From the NCBI RefSeq assembly GCF_003362805.1, contig NZ_QNQT01000008.1, positions 155,464-219,463 of the forward strand: DNA of 64,000 nt. The letters run 5' to 3'. Shown here piece by piece: positions 52,933 through 61,063 of the stretch (its first letter is position 1; each line of letters opens with the position of its first letter). Below the pieces are notes generated by a model that had not been told where the DNA came from, made no database searches, and worked only from the letters and a program-made list of their open reading frames with translations. The translations under genes were made by a program, and so were the position numbers. The DNA is from Neobacillus piezotolerans (lineage in GTDB: Bacteria; Bacillota; Bacilli; Bacillales; Cytobacillaceae).

Positions 52933-54069
52933 TTAACGAAGCCATTGATTCATATGGATAAGCGTTTCCTCGTTCATTTTCTTCGCGTTCGAGATGCCGT
53001 ATTGGCCGGCTTTTTCGATAGGTATCACACGGAAATCGCGGCGGTTTTTCCTATATACAAAAGTCGGCTGAAAGGAAGGGGGCCCAACTTCCACTTTAGT
53101 TCCTTCATCATTTACCGTTTTGGTAAGTTTTAGGGTTACGAGTCCGCCAATATCCTTGTAATCGCCAATTTGCGCGGAAAGGAAATTTCCGAGCGAGTAT
53201 ACAACAAACGTCCGTTTTCCATCCTTGCGTTTTATCCATTCCATTGGCTGGAGGACATGGGGATGTGAACCGAAGATAATGTCCACACCCTGGTCCGCCA
53301 GGAATGCCGCCAGGCTTTTTTGTTCATTGGTCGGAATGCGCTGGTACTCATTTCCCCAATGAACACTGACAATAACAGCATCACTAATTCTTTTTGCCCG
53401 CTCTATGTCTTTTTTCATGAGCTCCCTGTCAATCAAATTAACAGCGAATTCCATGCCTCGCGGAATCGGAATACCATTTGTTCCATACGTGTACGATAAG
53501 AAGGCGAGGCGAATCCCATTCCTTGTAAGGACGGTAATCTTTTCACGGCTTTCCTTGTTAGCCGCAGTCCCGGTAAAAGGCAGGCCGATTTTATTAAAAT
53601 TGCCTATCTGGGCGTTAATGCCTCTGAAACCTTTATCGAGGGCATGGTTGTTCGCGGTAGAAACAATGTCCACGCCAGCTTTCATGACCGCTTCGGACAG
53701 CTCAAACGGGCTGTTGAAGTTAGGGTAGCTTGAAACTCCAAGTTCTGTACCCCCGACAGGGCTCTCCTGGTTAGCAGTCAAAATGTCTGGTGCCTGGAGC
53801 ATCCCTTTAACCGGTTCGAACATCGGGTTGAAATCGTATCCATTCGCCGTTTTTGCGTCATTGTAAACGTGGTCATGGATCAAGATGTCCCCAATCGCTC
53901 CCACTGTGGCGGTTTCAACAATTTCTTTCGCCGCACCAGCGAATTGGCGGTCCTTATGGAGCGTTGGAGCGGGCATAGTTTCTGGCTTTTGGGTAGAGCA
54001 TGCGGTTAGAAAGACAGCCAAAACGGTTACCGCCGCCATCAATTTTGTATCAATCCGGAATTCCTTCAC
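52933..54069 (-). CDS. CapA-family lipoprotein (poly-gamma-glutamate synthesis type)
   Basis: 378-aa metallophosphoesterase-fold protein of the PGA_cap (CapA) family. A lipoprotein signal MAAVTVLAVFLTAC at the N-terminus precedes the core. Blocks are GAIGDILIHDHVYNDA, LTANQESPVGG, VDIVSTANNHALDKG, VSVHWGNEYQRIP and IIFGSHPHVLQPMEW, with the expected His/Asp/Asn metal ligands. GTG 54069 follows AGGAGGA and gives the signal peptide; the frame is open 144 nt further upstream without a site. No capBC partners are adjacent, so polymer synthesis is not certain. Confidence 0.88.
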   Translation of the reverse strand: MKEFRIDTKLMAAVTVLAVFLTACSTQKPETMPAPTLHKDRQFAGAAKEIVETATVGAIGDILIHDHVYNDAKTANGYDFNPMFEPVKGMLQAPDILTANQESPVGGTELGVSSYPNFNSPFELSEAVMKAGVDIVSTANNHALDKGFRGINAQIGNFNKIGLPFTGTAANKESREKITVLTRNGIRLAFLSYTYGTNGIPIPRGMEFAVNLIDRELMKKDIERAKRISDAVIVSVHWGNEYQRIPTNEQKSLAAFLADQGVDIIFGSHPHVLQPMEWIKRKDGKRTFVVYSLGNFLSAQIGDYKDIGGLVTLKLTKTVNDEGTKVEVGPPSFQPTFVYRKNRRDFRVIPIEKAGQYGISNAKKMNEETLIHMNQWLR

Positions 54070-54205
54070 TGGAAATCCTCCTGTTAAGCAAAAAATTTTC
54101 AATGTAAAGCACAGTGATTTATTATAAGTGGTAGCGTATTGCATTTCACTATATTTTTTTATAAAAAGGCAAAATATGTATAACATGACCAAAAGGGGTG
54201 ACAAA

Positions 54206-54496
54206 ATGTTCACAATTACCGAGGCCGCCTATCAAACCATTGCCAAGTCGATTGAAAATGAAACCCCTTCAAACAATGACAAACTGTATATTCGCCTGAC
54301 AATGGGGATTGGCTGAGGCGGCCCAAAATTGAATCTGTCTCTGGAAGAGCAGAAATTAACCCATGACCATGAATTTGACTACAAGGATCTGAATATCTTG
54401 ATCCACGAGAACGACCTCGTGTATTTCAACAACACTAAACTTGATTTTGTAAAGGACGTTTTTGGGAGCGGAAGATTCCAGCTCCTAAAAGTATAA
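54206..54496 (+). CDS. HesB-like selenoprotein
   Basis: 96-residue protein of the HesB/IscA-like class with selenocysteine. The frame ATG 54206 - TAA 54496 has one in-frame TGA at 54314-54316, giving Sec37 in MGIGUGGPKLNLSL, the place of the first conserved Cys of IscA-type proteins. FTITEAAYQTIAKSI and FDYKDLNILIHENDLVYF are normal HesB blocks. No Cys occurs anywhere in the chain, so Sec is the only soft ligand or redox residue. AGGGGTG precedes the ATG; a SECIS-like hairpin with a bulged U follows the UGA, and a strong terminator follows the stop. With TGA read as stop only a 36-residue N-terminal stub would be called. Confidence 0.9.
54335..54352 (+). promoter_or_regulatory. SECIS-like hairpin of the HesB-like gene
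   Basis: CTG-T-CTCT-GGA-AGAG-CAG: seven base pairs with one bulged U on the 5' side and loop GGA. The loop begins 27 nt after the UGA. A bulged U below a G-containing loop is a feature recalled from the SelB-bound E. coli fdhF element. Confidence 0.7.
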
Positions 54497-54530
54497 AAAC
54501 GGTGTTCCCTCATTGGGACACCGTTTTTTT
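54496..54530 (+). terminator. terminator of the HesB-like selenoprotein gene
   Basis: AAAACGGTG-T-TCCC / GGGA-CACCGTTTT with loop TCATT, then TTT. It starts in the stop codon, confirming the gene end at 54496. The T/A flanks could also serve the convergent 66-aa gene. Confidence 0.92.
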
Positions 54531-54539
54531 GGCTGCTTT

Positions 54540-54740
54540 TTACCGGCAGTCGGTTTCTTCCATTTCCTCAAAAAAACCAATCAATTCTTCAAACGTTTTG
54601 GTCACTTTCACCGGATTTCCGGAACAGGACCAATCCGGCGTATATGGATAAAATTCAACAATGAATTCCTCTTTGGAAAGAGCAGGGGTAACAGAGGATG
54701 AAAAGACAAAATCAAACTTCCTGGCATTCAAACCTGGCAT
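54540..54740 (-). CDS. uncharacterised 66-aa protein
   Basis: Not recognised. Sequence marks are ARKFDFVFSSSVTPALSKEEF, WSCSGNPVKVTKTFEELIGF and an acidic end EEMEETDCR. Two Cys, no signal peptide. ATG 54740 has GAGGAGA about 8 bp upstream on the minus strand, which supports a real gene. Convergent with the HesB-like selenoprotein gene. Confidence 0.65.
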   Translation of the reverse strand: MPGLNARKFDFVFSSSVTPALSKEEFIVEFYPYTPDWSCSGNPVKVTKTFEELIGFFEEMEETDCR

Positions 54741-54847
54741 CTGGAATCTCCTCTCATTTAACAATCCTTATATGTCTATTGTAAAGGAAAGAAGTTTACG
54801 TGCCCGGCAGTGTTTTGAATTATTCGTGAATTTTTATGTATAACGGT

Positions 54848-55933
54848 TCAAGAGCAAACAGGGACGCTGATGGGAAATAATATGGAAAACAGCGAACCTT
54901 TTCCGACTTTGCTTTCAACATGGACCGAAGCTCCGTGTTCCTCAATGATTTTTTTACAAATATTCAATCCAAGACCGTTTCCATTCGGCTTTGTCGAAAA
55001 GAAAGGGGAGAACAACTGGGATATGGTTTCAGGTTCTATACCGCAGCCGCTGTCCTGAATGCCAATAACGTAGGCATCATTTTCTGTTTTCGTAAAAATG
55101 GTTATTTCACGTCTCGAGGCATGTTCAACTGACTCCAGGGCTTCCATGGCATTTTTCAGTATATTGATAAGTACTTGTTTAATTTGGCTGGCATTAAGCA
55201 TATACAGGAAATCTCCCTTTGCAAGGCTTGTCCCCAGGCTGATATCTTTAAGGATGCATTCACTTTCATAAAGTAGAATGACCTCTTTCACTAGCTGATT
55301 GATCGAAGTGTTGGTTTTTTCGTTCGAGGTGTGTTTCGACACACTTAAAAATTCGCTGATAATCTTGTTAGCCCTGTTTATTTCCTCGATCGCAACCGAG
55401 GCGTATTTTCCTTTTCCCAACTCATCAAGTTCGGGCCTCAGCAGCTGGAGAAACCCTTTTACGATGGTCAATGGATTCCTAATTTCGTGCGCGATGCCGG
55501 CGGCAAGCTTTCCGGTATCTTCCCGAGCAATGTTCAAAGCCCTCATTTCATCAATTTTTTGGTGTAGGGAAGTGAGGTTTGCATCCAGGGTTTGCCTATC
55601 CCGCCAAGCCATCCCGCTATTTAGCTCCGCTTCGGTATCGGTAATTGGGATGCAATAAGATAGGATCTTTCCTTCCCGCCCATGCGACTTATACACCCGA
55701 TAGTAGTGCTTCTCCATATTTTTATCATTAAGCGCCAGCACTATGGGGCCGTCCGAAATGGAAGACCGAAAAAACGCTCGGGCATCATTGTAAAAACCAG
55801 GATCCATTATGTCGAAAAAAGGCTGCTGGATTGCCGGAAAACGATTTATTGCAGAAGGAGAAGCCTTCTGAATAATAAGGTTGTGATCAAGTATGAAGCA
55901 GGGAAAGGGAAAATTGGCAATCTCGATTAACAT
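54848..55933 (-). CDS. sensor histidine kinase, sporulation-kinase-like, orphan
   Basis: 361-aa soluble kinase. An N-terminal PAS-like domain (residues about 1-100) is followed by a coiled linker, the H-box GIAHEIRNPLTIVKGFLQLL with the phospho-His, and an HATPase domain: N-box VLINILKNAMEAL, G1 IQDSGCGIEPE, F-box FSPFFSTKPNG, G2 GNGLGLNICK. The H-box resembles Bacillus sporulation kinases, and no response regulator is adjacent, so it may feed the Spo0F phosphorelay; that is inference. The ribosome binding site is weak. Confidence 0.88.
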   Translation of the reverse strand: MLIEIANFPFPCFILDHNLIIQKASPSAINRFPAIQQPFFDIMDPGFYNDARAFFRSSISDGPIVLALNDKNMEKHYYRVYKSHGREGKILSYCIPITDTEAELNSGMAWRDRQTLDANLTSLHQKIDEMRALNIAREDTGKLAAGIAHEIRNPLTIVKGFLQLLRPELDELGKGKYASVAIEEINRANKIISEFLSVSKHTSNEKTNTSINQLVKEVILLYESECILKDISLGTSLAKGDFLYMLNASQIKQVLINILKNAMEALESVEHASRREITIFTKTENDAYVIGIQDSGCGIEPETISQLFSPFFSTKPNGNGLGLNICKKIIEEHGASVHVESKVGKGSLFSILFPISVPVCS

Positions 55934-56183
55934 ACAGCATCCGACCGTCCTTAAAATATTTTTTCTTGGAGCGCTTTGGATGAAAGCAAATAAATGGAAA
56001 AAGTTAAATTATTTTAATTTTCATAATAATCATACAAAAGTACACCTCTCCTTACAATTACTATTTTAAAAAATGATTGCGGCATTTTGTCATTGATAGC
56101 CCCTTTTTCGAAAAGACGGGAATTATTTTCCCAATATAATTGAAGCCATTCACTATTGACATATCACTCATTTCTATATTTTT

Positions 56184-56232
56184 TTGCAAAAAAATGGCCG
56201 TAAGGAAGCTTGTCCGCCCCTTACAGCCATTT
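56184..56232 (-). terminator. terminator of plsY
   Basis: AAATGGC-C-GTAAGG / CCTTAC-A-GCCATTT (56192-56205 / 56219-56232) with a 13-base loop, then TTTTTTTGC on the minus strand. The stem includes the plsY stop codon. Confidence 0.85.
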
Positions 56233-56814
56233 AATTTTCGGTTCCGTTTTATTCACGATTCTTTTAATGTTCGCCCTGTGCCTGTAAATAACGAAAAAAG
56301 CCAGGATGCTTACGATGATGATGAGAGGAATATCCCTCGGCGATGACAGCAGCGAATATGTAATGGCACCTATACCAGCCATTATGGAAGAGAGGGATAC
56401 ATATTTTGTTAGATACAAAGAAACGGCAAAAATCACAAAAATGACAAGGAACATGATGGGTGCGTAAAACAGGAGCACGCCACCCGATGTTGCGACGGCT
56501 TTTCCTCCCCGGAAACCGGCGAAAATAGGATACATATGGCCAATTACCGCAAACATGCCCGGAATTAGCGCGTTCAAATCATCATAGCCAAATAACGTTG
56601 GCAGGGCGGCTGCAAGTGTTCCTTTAAGAATATCGGCCAATGTGACGGAGATTCCCGCTTTAACCCCAAGTGTCCTGAACGTGTTTGTGCCGCCAAGGTT
56701 CCCGCTTCCATACTGGCGTATATCCTTGTTATAAAAAACCTTGCCGACTATGAGTCCGGAAGGGATTGAGCCGAGCAAATACGCCAGCACACAGAAAAGA
56801 GCAATTCCAATCAT
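56221..56814 (-). CDS. plsY: glycerol-3-phosphate acyltransferase PlsY
   Basis: Membrane enzyme transferring acyl from acyl-phosphate to glycerol-3-phosphate, first step of phospholipid synthesis. 197 aa with five hydrophobic segments. The three conserved loops are visible: [29 protein letters not shown] and [26 protein letters not shown] precedes the ATG. Same place as B. subtilis yneS. Normally essential. Confidence 0.96.
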   Translation of the reverse strand: MIGIALFCVLAYLLGSIPSGLIVGKVFYNKDIRQYGSGNLGGTNTFRTLGVKAGISVTLADILKGTLAAALPTLFGYDDLNALIPGMFAVIGHMYPIFAGFRGGKAVATSGGVLLFYAPIMFLVIFVIFAVSLYLTKYVSLSSIMAGIGAITYSLLSSPRDIPLIIIVSILAFFVIYRHRANIKRIVNKTEPKIKWL

Positions 56815-57000
56815 ACATAAATCTCCTTTACCTTCAGATGCAGTTGTTGGATGAAAGTTTCACTCTATTTTACCATTTTCTTTTTAAAACGCCATATAGC
56901 CCGAAATGAATTTTTTCAAACCTGATGTTTCCCGTAGGCTGGCATGAGCCGCCCCTGTTTGCTAGGATAAAACATAGTGGTGGGGAAGGGAAGGAAAAGG

Positions 57001-58179
57001 ATGGGTACATATAAGAACGATGGTCGATCCAGATTGATAGACATTTTTCTCGTTTCATTAAAATTGGGTTGTACCTCGTTTGGAGGCCCCACGGCCCATA
57101 TTGGTTATTTTCATAATGAGTACGTAAAAAAGAAAAAATGGTTGGATGAGCGGGAATTTTCCGAACTGATTGCATTATGCCAGCTGCTGCCCGGCCCGGC
57201 AAGCAGCCAAGCGGGTTTTGGAATCGGCTTGAAACGAGGGGGAGTTGCAGGCGGAATTGCCTCATTTGCTGGTTTTACCTTTCCGTCATTCGCACTAATG
57301 GCCTTATTTGCGTTTTACCTATCGGGATTGGCCTCTGCCGGGAACGGCTGGCTGCACGGACTCAAAATTGTCGCGGCCGCTGTCGTCCTTCAGGCCGTAT
57401 ACTCTTTGGGTAAAAGTTTTGCGACAAAAAGGGAGACTGCCACAATCGCCTTCCTCGCCGCTGCGGGTATGTTCGTCTTCCCAAATTCGCTTGCCCAGCT
57501 GGCGATTATGGCCGCATCAGGGGCGGCAGGCTATCTATTCTGCAATAAAACGGCTGGAGGGCTAAGTGCCGGTTCTTTCACCAACGTTTCAAAGAAGTTC
57601 GCCGTTGCCTGTTTGGCGATATTTTGCCTGCTTTTTGTCCTGCTGCCAGCAATCCGGTCAATTGGAGTGGAAGCTGAGTTGGCGGACAGTTTTTACCGGA
57701 GCGGCGCTCTTGTGTTTGGGGGTGGGCATGTCGTCCTCCCTCTGCTTGAACGGGAACTTGTCCCAACAGGCTTCATCTCGAAGGAGAACTTTCTGGCGGG
57801 ATACGGCCTTGTCCAGGCGATGCCGGGCCCTTTATTTACCTTTTCCGCCTATTTAGGGGCGGCGGTTCATGGATGGACAGGTGCAATCATAGCAATTGCC
57901 GCGATTTTCCTGCCTGGATTTTTGCTTCTACTGGCTGTTTTGCCATTTTGGGAGAAAATCCGGACGAAGCCTTCAATCCAGTCGGTCGTGGCCGGGTTGA
58001 ACGCCGGGGTCGTGGGGCTGCTTGCGGCCGCCTTTTATGATCCGATCTTTGTCTCTTCGATAACTTCCAGGACGGAAGCCGCTCTCTTCGCCCTGTTTTT
58101 TGGATTGCTGGCCTTTTGGAAAATACCGCCTTGGCTCCTTGTTGTTTTAGGCGCGGGAGCGGGATACTCTTTCCTTTAA
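57001..58179 (+). CDS. chromate transporter, long two-domain type
   Basis: 392-aa CHR-family transporter with two homologous halves. The N-terminal half has LKLGCTSFGGPTAHIGYFH and LCQLLPGPASSQAGFGIG; the C-terminal half has ALVFGGGHVVLPLL and YGLVQAMPGPLFTFSAYLG. About ten membrane segments. ATG 57001 lies 6 bp after AAGGGAAGG; an in-frame GTG at 56977 lies before that site. It sits between plsY and yneT, which are adjacent in B. subtilis, so it is an insertion in this lineage. Chromate efflux is the family role; CHR proteins may also carry other oxyanions. Confidence 0.9.
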   Translation: MGTYKNDGRSRLIDIFLVSLKLGCTSFGGPTAHIGYFHNEYVKKKKWLDEREFSELIALCQLLPGPASSQAGFGIGLKRGGVAGGIASFAGFTFPSFALMALFAFYLSGLASAGNGWLHGLKIVAAAVVLQAVYSLGKSFATKRETATIAFLAAAGMFVFPNSLAQLAIMAASGAAGYLFCNKTAGGLSAGSFTNVSKKFAVACLAIFCLLFVLLPAIRSIGVEAELADSFYRSGALVFGGGHVVLPLLERELVPTGFISKENFLAGYGLVQAMPGPLFTFSAYLGAAVHGWTGAIIAIAAIFLPGFLLLLAVLPFWEKIRTKPSIQSVVAGLNAGVVGLLAAAFYDPIFVSSITSRTEAALFALFFGLLAFWKIPPWLLVVLGAGAGYSFL

Positions 58180-58321
58180 CCAGAATTTTTGAATTCTTAT
58201 CAGAAAATCACAAACACTTTCTTATTTTGAATGCGTTTTTTTCGCACCGATGTGCATAATAATGGCATTTACGAGGAGAAAAGGTAAACTATAATTAAAA
58301 GTATTGAGGAGGAAAACGCCC

Positions 58322-58735
58322 ATGCTGACATATCCAAGCCGTGAAGAAATTAAGGAAATCCTGAATAAAGCAAAAAGAATCGCTGTTGTCGGACTAAGCG
58401 ATAATCCGGAAAAAACGTCCTATATGGTATCGGAAGCGATGCAAAAGGCAGGTTACGAAATCATCCCTGTGAATCCGGCAATCGAAGAAGCGCTTGGCGT
58501 AAAGGCTGTCCCATCCCTTAAAGATATTAAAGGGCATGTGGACATCGTCAACGTATTCCGCCGGTCAGAATATTTGCCTGGTGTCGCCAGGGAATTCGCC
58601 GAAATTGACGCGGATGTATTCTGGGCGCAGCTTGGCCTTGAAAATGAAGAAGCCTACAATTTTCTAAAAGATAAAGGTTATACCGTCATTATGGACCGGT
58701 GCATTAAAGTGGAACACGCCCTTACAAGAAGATAA
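58322..58735 (+). CDS. yneT: CoA-binding domain protein (YneT)
   Basis: 137-aa Rossmann-like CoA_binding protein: RIAVVGLSDNPEKTSYMVSE near the N-terminus, GYEIIPVNPAIEEALG, DIVNVFRRSEYLPG and a C-terminal DRCIKVEH. GAGGAGG lies 9 bp before ATG 58322; the frame is open 18 nt further. Directly upstream of parE, as in B. subtilis. Function unknown beyond CoA or nucleotide binding. Confidence 0.92.
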   Translation: MLTYPSREEIKEILNKAKRIAVVGLSDNPEKTSYMVSEAMQKAGYEIIPVNPAIEEALGVKAVPSLKDIKGHVDIVNVFRRSEYLPGVAREFAEIDADVFWAQLGLENEEAYNFLKDKGYTVIMDRCIKVEHALTRR

Positions 58736-58750
58736 CGCGCTTGGAAAACG

Positions 58751-58772
58751 GCTGCCCTTGGGCGGCTTTTTT
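58751..58772 (+). terminator. terminator of yneT
   Basis: GCTGCCC / GGGCGGC (58751-58757 / 58760-58766, one G-T pair) followed by TTTTTTCG. Confidence 0.8.
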
Positions 58773-59074
58773 CGTGCGAAATATAACCAAAATACCCAAA
58801 AAACAAGCAAAACCAATGGAAATTTGAAAGAACTGGTTTGCGAAAACGAAATTAACCGATACAATAAAGCATAGACGGTTGGACAAGTTATGGTAAAATT
58901 AGCTTGCGAACATCCGTTCCTTGTTAACATTTACCGGTTAGTCAAACACTTTATGAAACATATCAATCAGCGGGAATGAACCCTTCCGATGGATGTTTCA
59001 CTTTACTTGCCGCCTAAAAGGATGTTAGAAATTTAATTCAAATCCTTTGGCGTAACACGAAAGGGGTTTAGTTA
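58773..59074 (+). promoter_or_regulatory. parE upstream region
   Basis: 302 bp without a gene. TGGTAAAAT near 58888-58896 is an extended -10-like element, with no clear -35, about 180 bp before parE. No riboswitch or strong hairpin was recognised in the remaining leader. Confidence 0.3.
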
Positions 59075-61063
59075 GTGTCAGCGAATCAACAGGCTTTTAC
59101 CTATAATGATGACGCCATCCAGGTCCTCGAAGGATTGGAGGCAGTCAGGAAGCGGCCCGGGATGTACATCGGGAGCACTGACGGAAGAGGGCTGCACCAT
59201 CTTGTTTATGAAATAGTCGACAATTCCGTCGATGAAGCCCTTGCCGGATTTGGCAGCCACATCATTGTCAAAATCCACAAGGATAATTCAATCAGCGTCG
59301 TTGATAAAGGGCGCGGGATGCCAACAGGAATGCATAAGCTTGGCAAACCCACCCCGGAGGTTATCCTGACAATACTCCATGCGGGAGGAAAGTTCGGCCA
59401 GGGAGGCTATAAAACAAGCGGAGGCCTCCACGGGGTCGGCGCTTCTGTTGTCAACGCCCTCTCTGAATGGCTAGTGGTTACAATTAAAAGAGATGGTTTT
59501 ATCTACGAACAGCGGTTTGAGAATGGCGGAAAACCCGCAACAACCCTTGAGAAAATCGGCAAAACAAACCAGACAGGAACGACCATTCATTTCAAACCAG
59601 ATCCGTCTATCTTTTCCGTCACTACCTATAACTTTGAAATCCTTTGCGAAAGGCTGAGGGAATCGGCGTTCCTATTGAAAGGAATGCGGATTGATATCAT
59701 TGACGAACGGAATGGTGTACAGGAATCCTTCCACTACGAAAACGGGATAGAAGCGTTTGTCGAGTATTTGAACGAAGGAAAGGAAATCCTTCATCCGGTC
59801 GTAAGCCTGGAAGGCATAACAAACGGCATTGAAGTCGAATTTGCCTTTCAATTCAACGATGGTTATTCCGAAAATGTCCTTTCATTTGTAAACAATGTTA
59901 GGACAAAGGACGGCGGAACGCACGAAGTCGGAGCTAAAACGGCGATGACACGGGTTTTCAACGATTATGCCCGCAAGGTATCCCTTCTAAAGGAAAAAGA
60001 CAAGAACCTTGATGGCGCAGATATTCGCGAAGGGCTCTCCGCTATTATCTCGGTCCGTATCCCAGAAGACCTCCTACAATTTGAGGGACAGACAAAAGGA
60101 AAGCTTGGGACGAGTGAAGCAAGGTCAGCCGTAGACTCAGTTGTTTCCGGCCATTTATCTTATTTCCTTGAGGAGAATCCCGATATAAGCTCTCTGTTAA
60201 TAAAAAAATCAATCAAGGCTTACCAGGCGAGGGAAGCAGCGCGGAAGGCAAGGGAGGAAGCGCGCAGCGGCAAAAAGCGGAAGCGCGCCGACGCCGTCTT
60301 ATCCGGCAAGCTGACTCCTGCCCAATCCCGAAATCCGCAGAAAAACGAACTTTACCTGGTCGAGGGGGACTCCGCGGGCGGATCGGCGAAGCAAGGCCGT
60401 GATCGCCGGTTCCAGGCGGTCCTGCCATTAAGGGGAAAAGTCATCAATACTGAAAAAGCCAAATTGCAGGATATTTTTAAAAACGAGGAAATCAATACGA
60501 TTATCCATGCGATTGGCGGAGGGGTCGGCACGGACTTCAGCGTCGAGGACATCAACTATGACAAAGTCATTATTATGACCGATGCCGACACGGATGGCGC
60601 CCATATCCAGGTCCTTCTGCTCACATTCTTTTACCGTTACATGAAGCCGCTTGTCGAAGCCGGCAAGGTCTTCATCGCACTCCCGCCGCTATTCAAGGTC
60701 AGCAAGGGCACAGGCAAGAAGGAAGTCATCGAATATGCCTGGAACGAAAATGAACTTCAGGGCGCGATCAAAAAGATTGGCAAGGGCTATATCATACAGC
60801 GCTACAAGGGTCTCGGCGAAATGAATGCCGACCAGCTTTGGGAAACGACGATGGATCCCGAAACAAGGACATTGATCAGGGTGAAAATTGATGATGCCGC
60901 CCGCGCGGAACGCAGGGTCACGACCCTTATGGGCGACAAAGTCGAGCCACGCCGGAAGTGGATCGAATCGAATGTTGCTTTTGGTATGGAAGAAGAGGAT
61001 GAACTTGACACAATTCTTGAAAATGAAAATATTACCGTCGCCGAGGAGGAATTAGGGCAATGA
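59075..61063 (+). CDS. parE: DNA topoisomerase IV subunit B
   Basis: ATPase subunit of the chromosome decatenase. 662 aa. GHKL ATP site: [24 protein letters not shown] and [43 protein letters not shown] and [11 protein letters not shown] with the metal-binding Asp residues. GTG 59075 lies 8 bp after AAAGGGG. It overlaps parC by ATGA, so the two subunits are co-translated. Confidence 0.97.
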   Translation: MSANQQAFTYNDDAIQVLEGLEAVRKRPGMYIGSTDGRGLHHLVYEIVDNSVDEALAGFGSHIIVKIHKDNSISVVDKGRGMPTGMHKLGKPTPEVILTILHAGGKFGQGGYKTSGGLHGVGASVVNALSEWLVVTIKRDGFIYEQRFENGGKPATTLEKIGKTNQTGTTIHFKPDPSIFSVTTYNFEILCERLRESAFLLKGMRIDIIDERNGVQESFHYENGIEAFVEYLNEGKEILHPVVSLEGITNGIEVEFAFQFNDGYSENVLSFVNNVRTKDGGTHEVGAKTAMTRVFNDYARKVSLLKEKDKNLDGADIREGLSAIISVRIPEDLLQFEGQTKGKLGTSEARSAVDSVVSGHLSYFLEENPDISSLLIKKSIKAYQAREAARKAREEARSGKKRKRADAVLSGKLTPAQSRNPQKNELYLVEGDSAGGSAKQGRDRRFQAVLPLRGKVINTEKAKLQDIFKNEEINTIIHAIGGGVGTDFSVEDINYDKVIIMTDADTDGAHIQVLLLTFFYRYMKPLVEAGKVFIALPPLFKVSKGTGKKEVIEYAWNENELQGAIKKIGKGYIIQRYKGLGEMNADQLWETTMDPETRTLIRVKIDDAARAERRVTTLMGDKVEPRRKWIESNVAFGMEEEDELDTILENENITVAEEELGQ

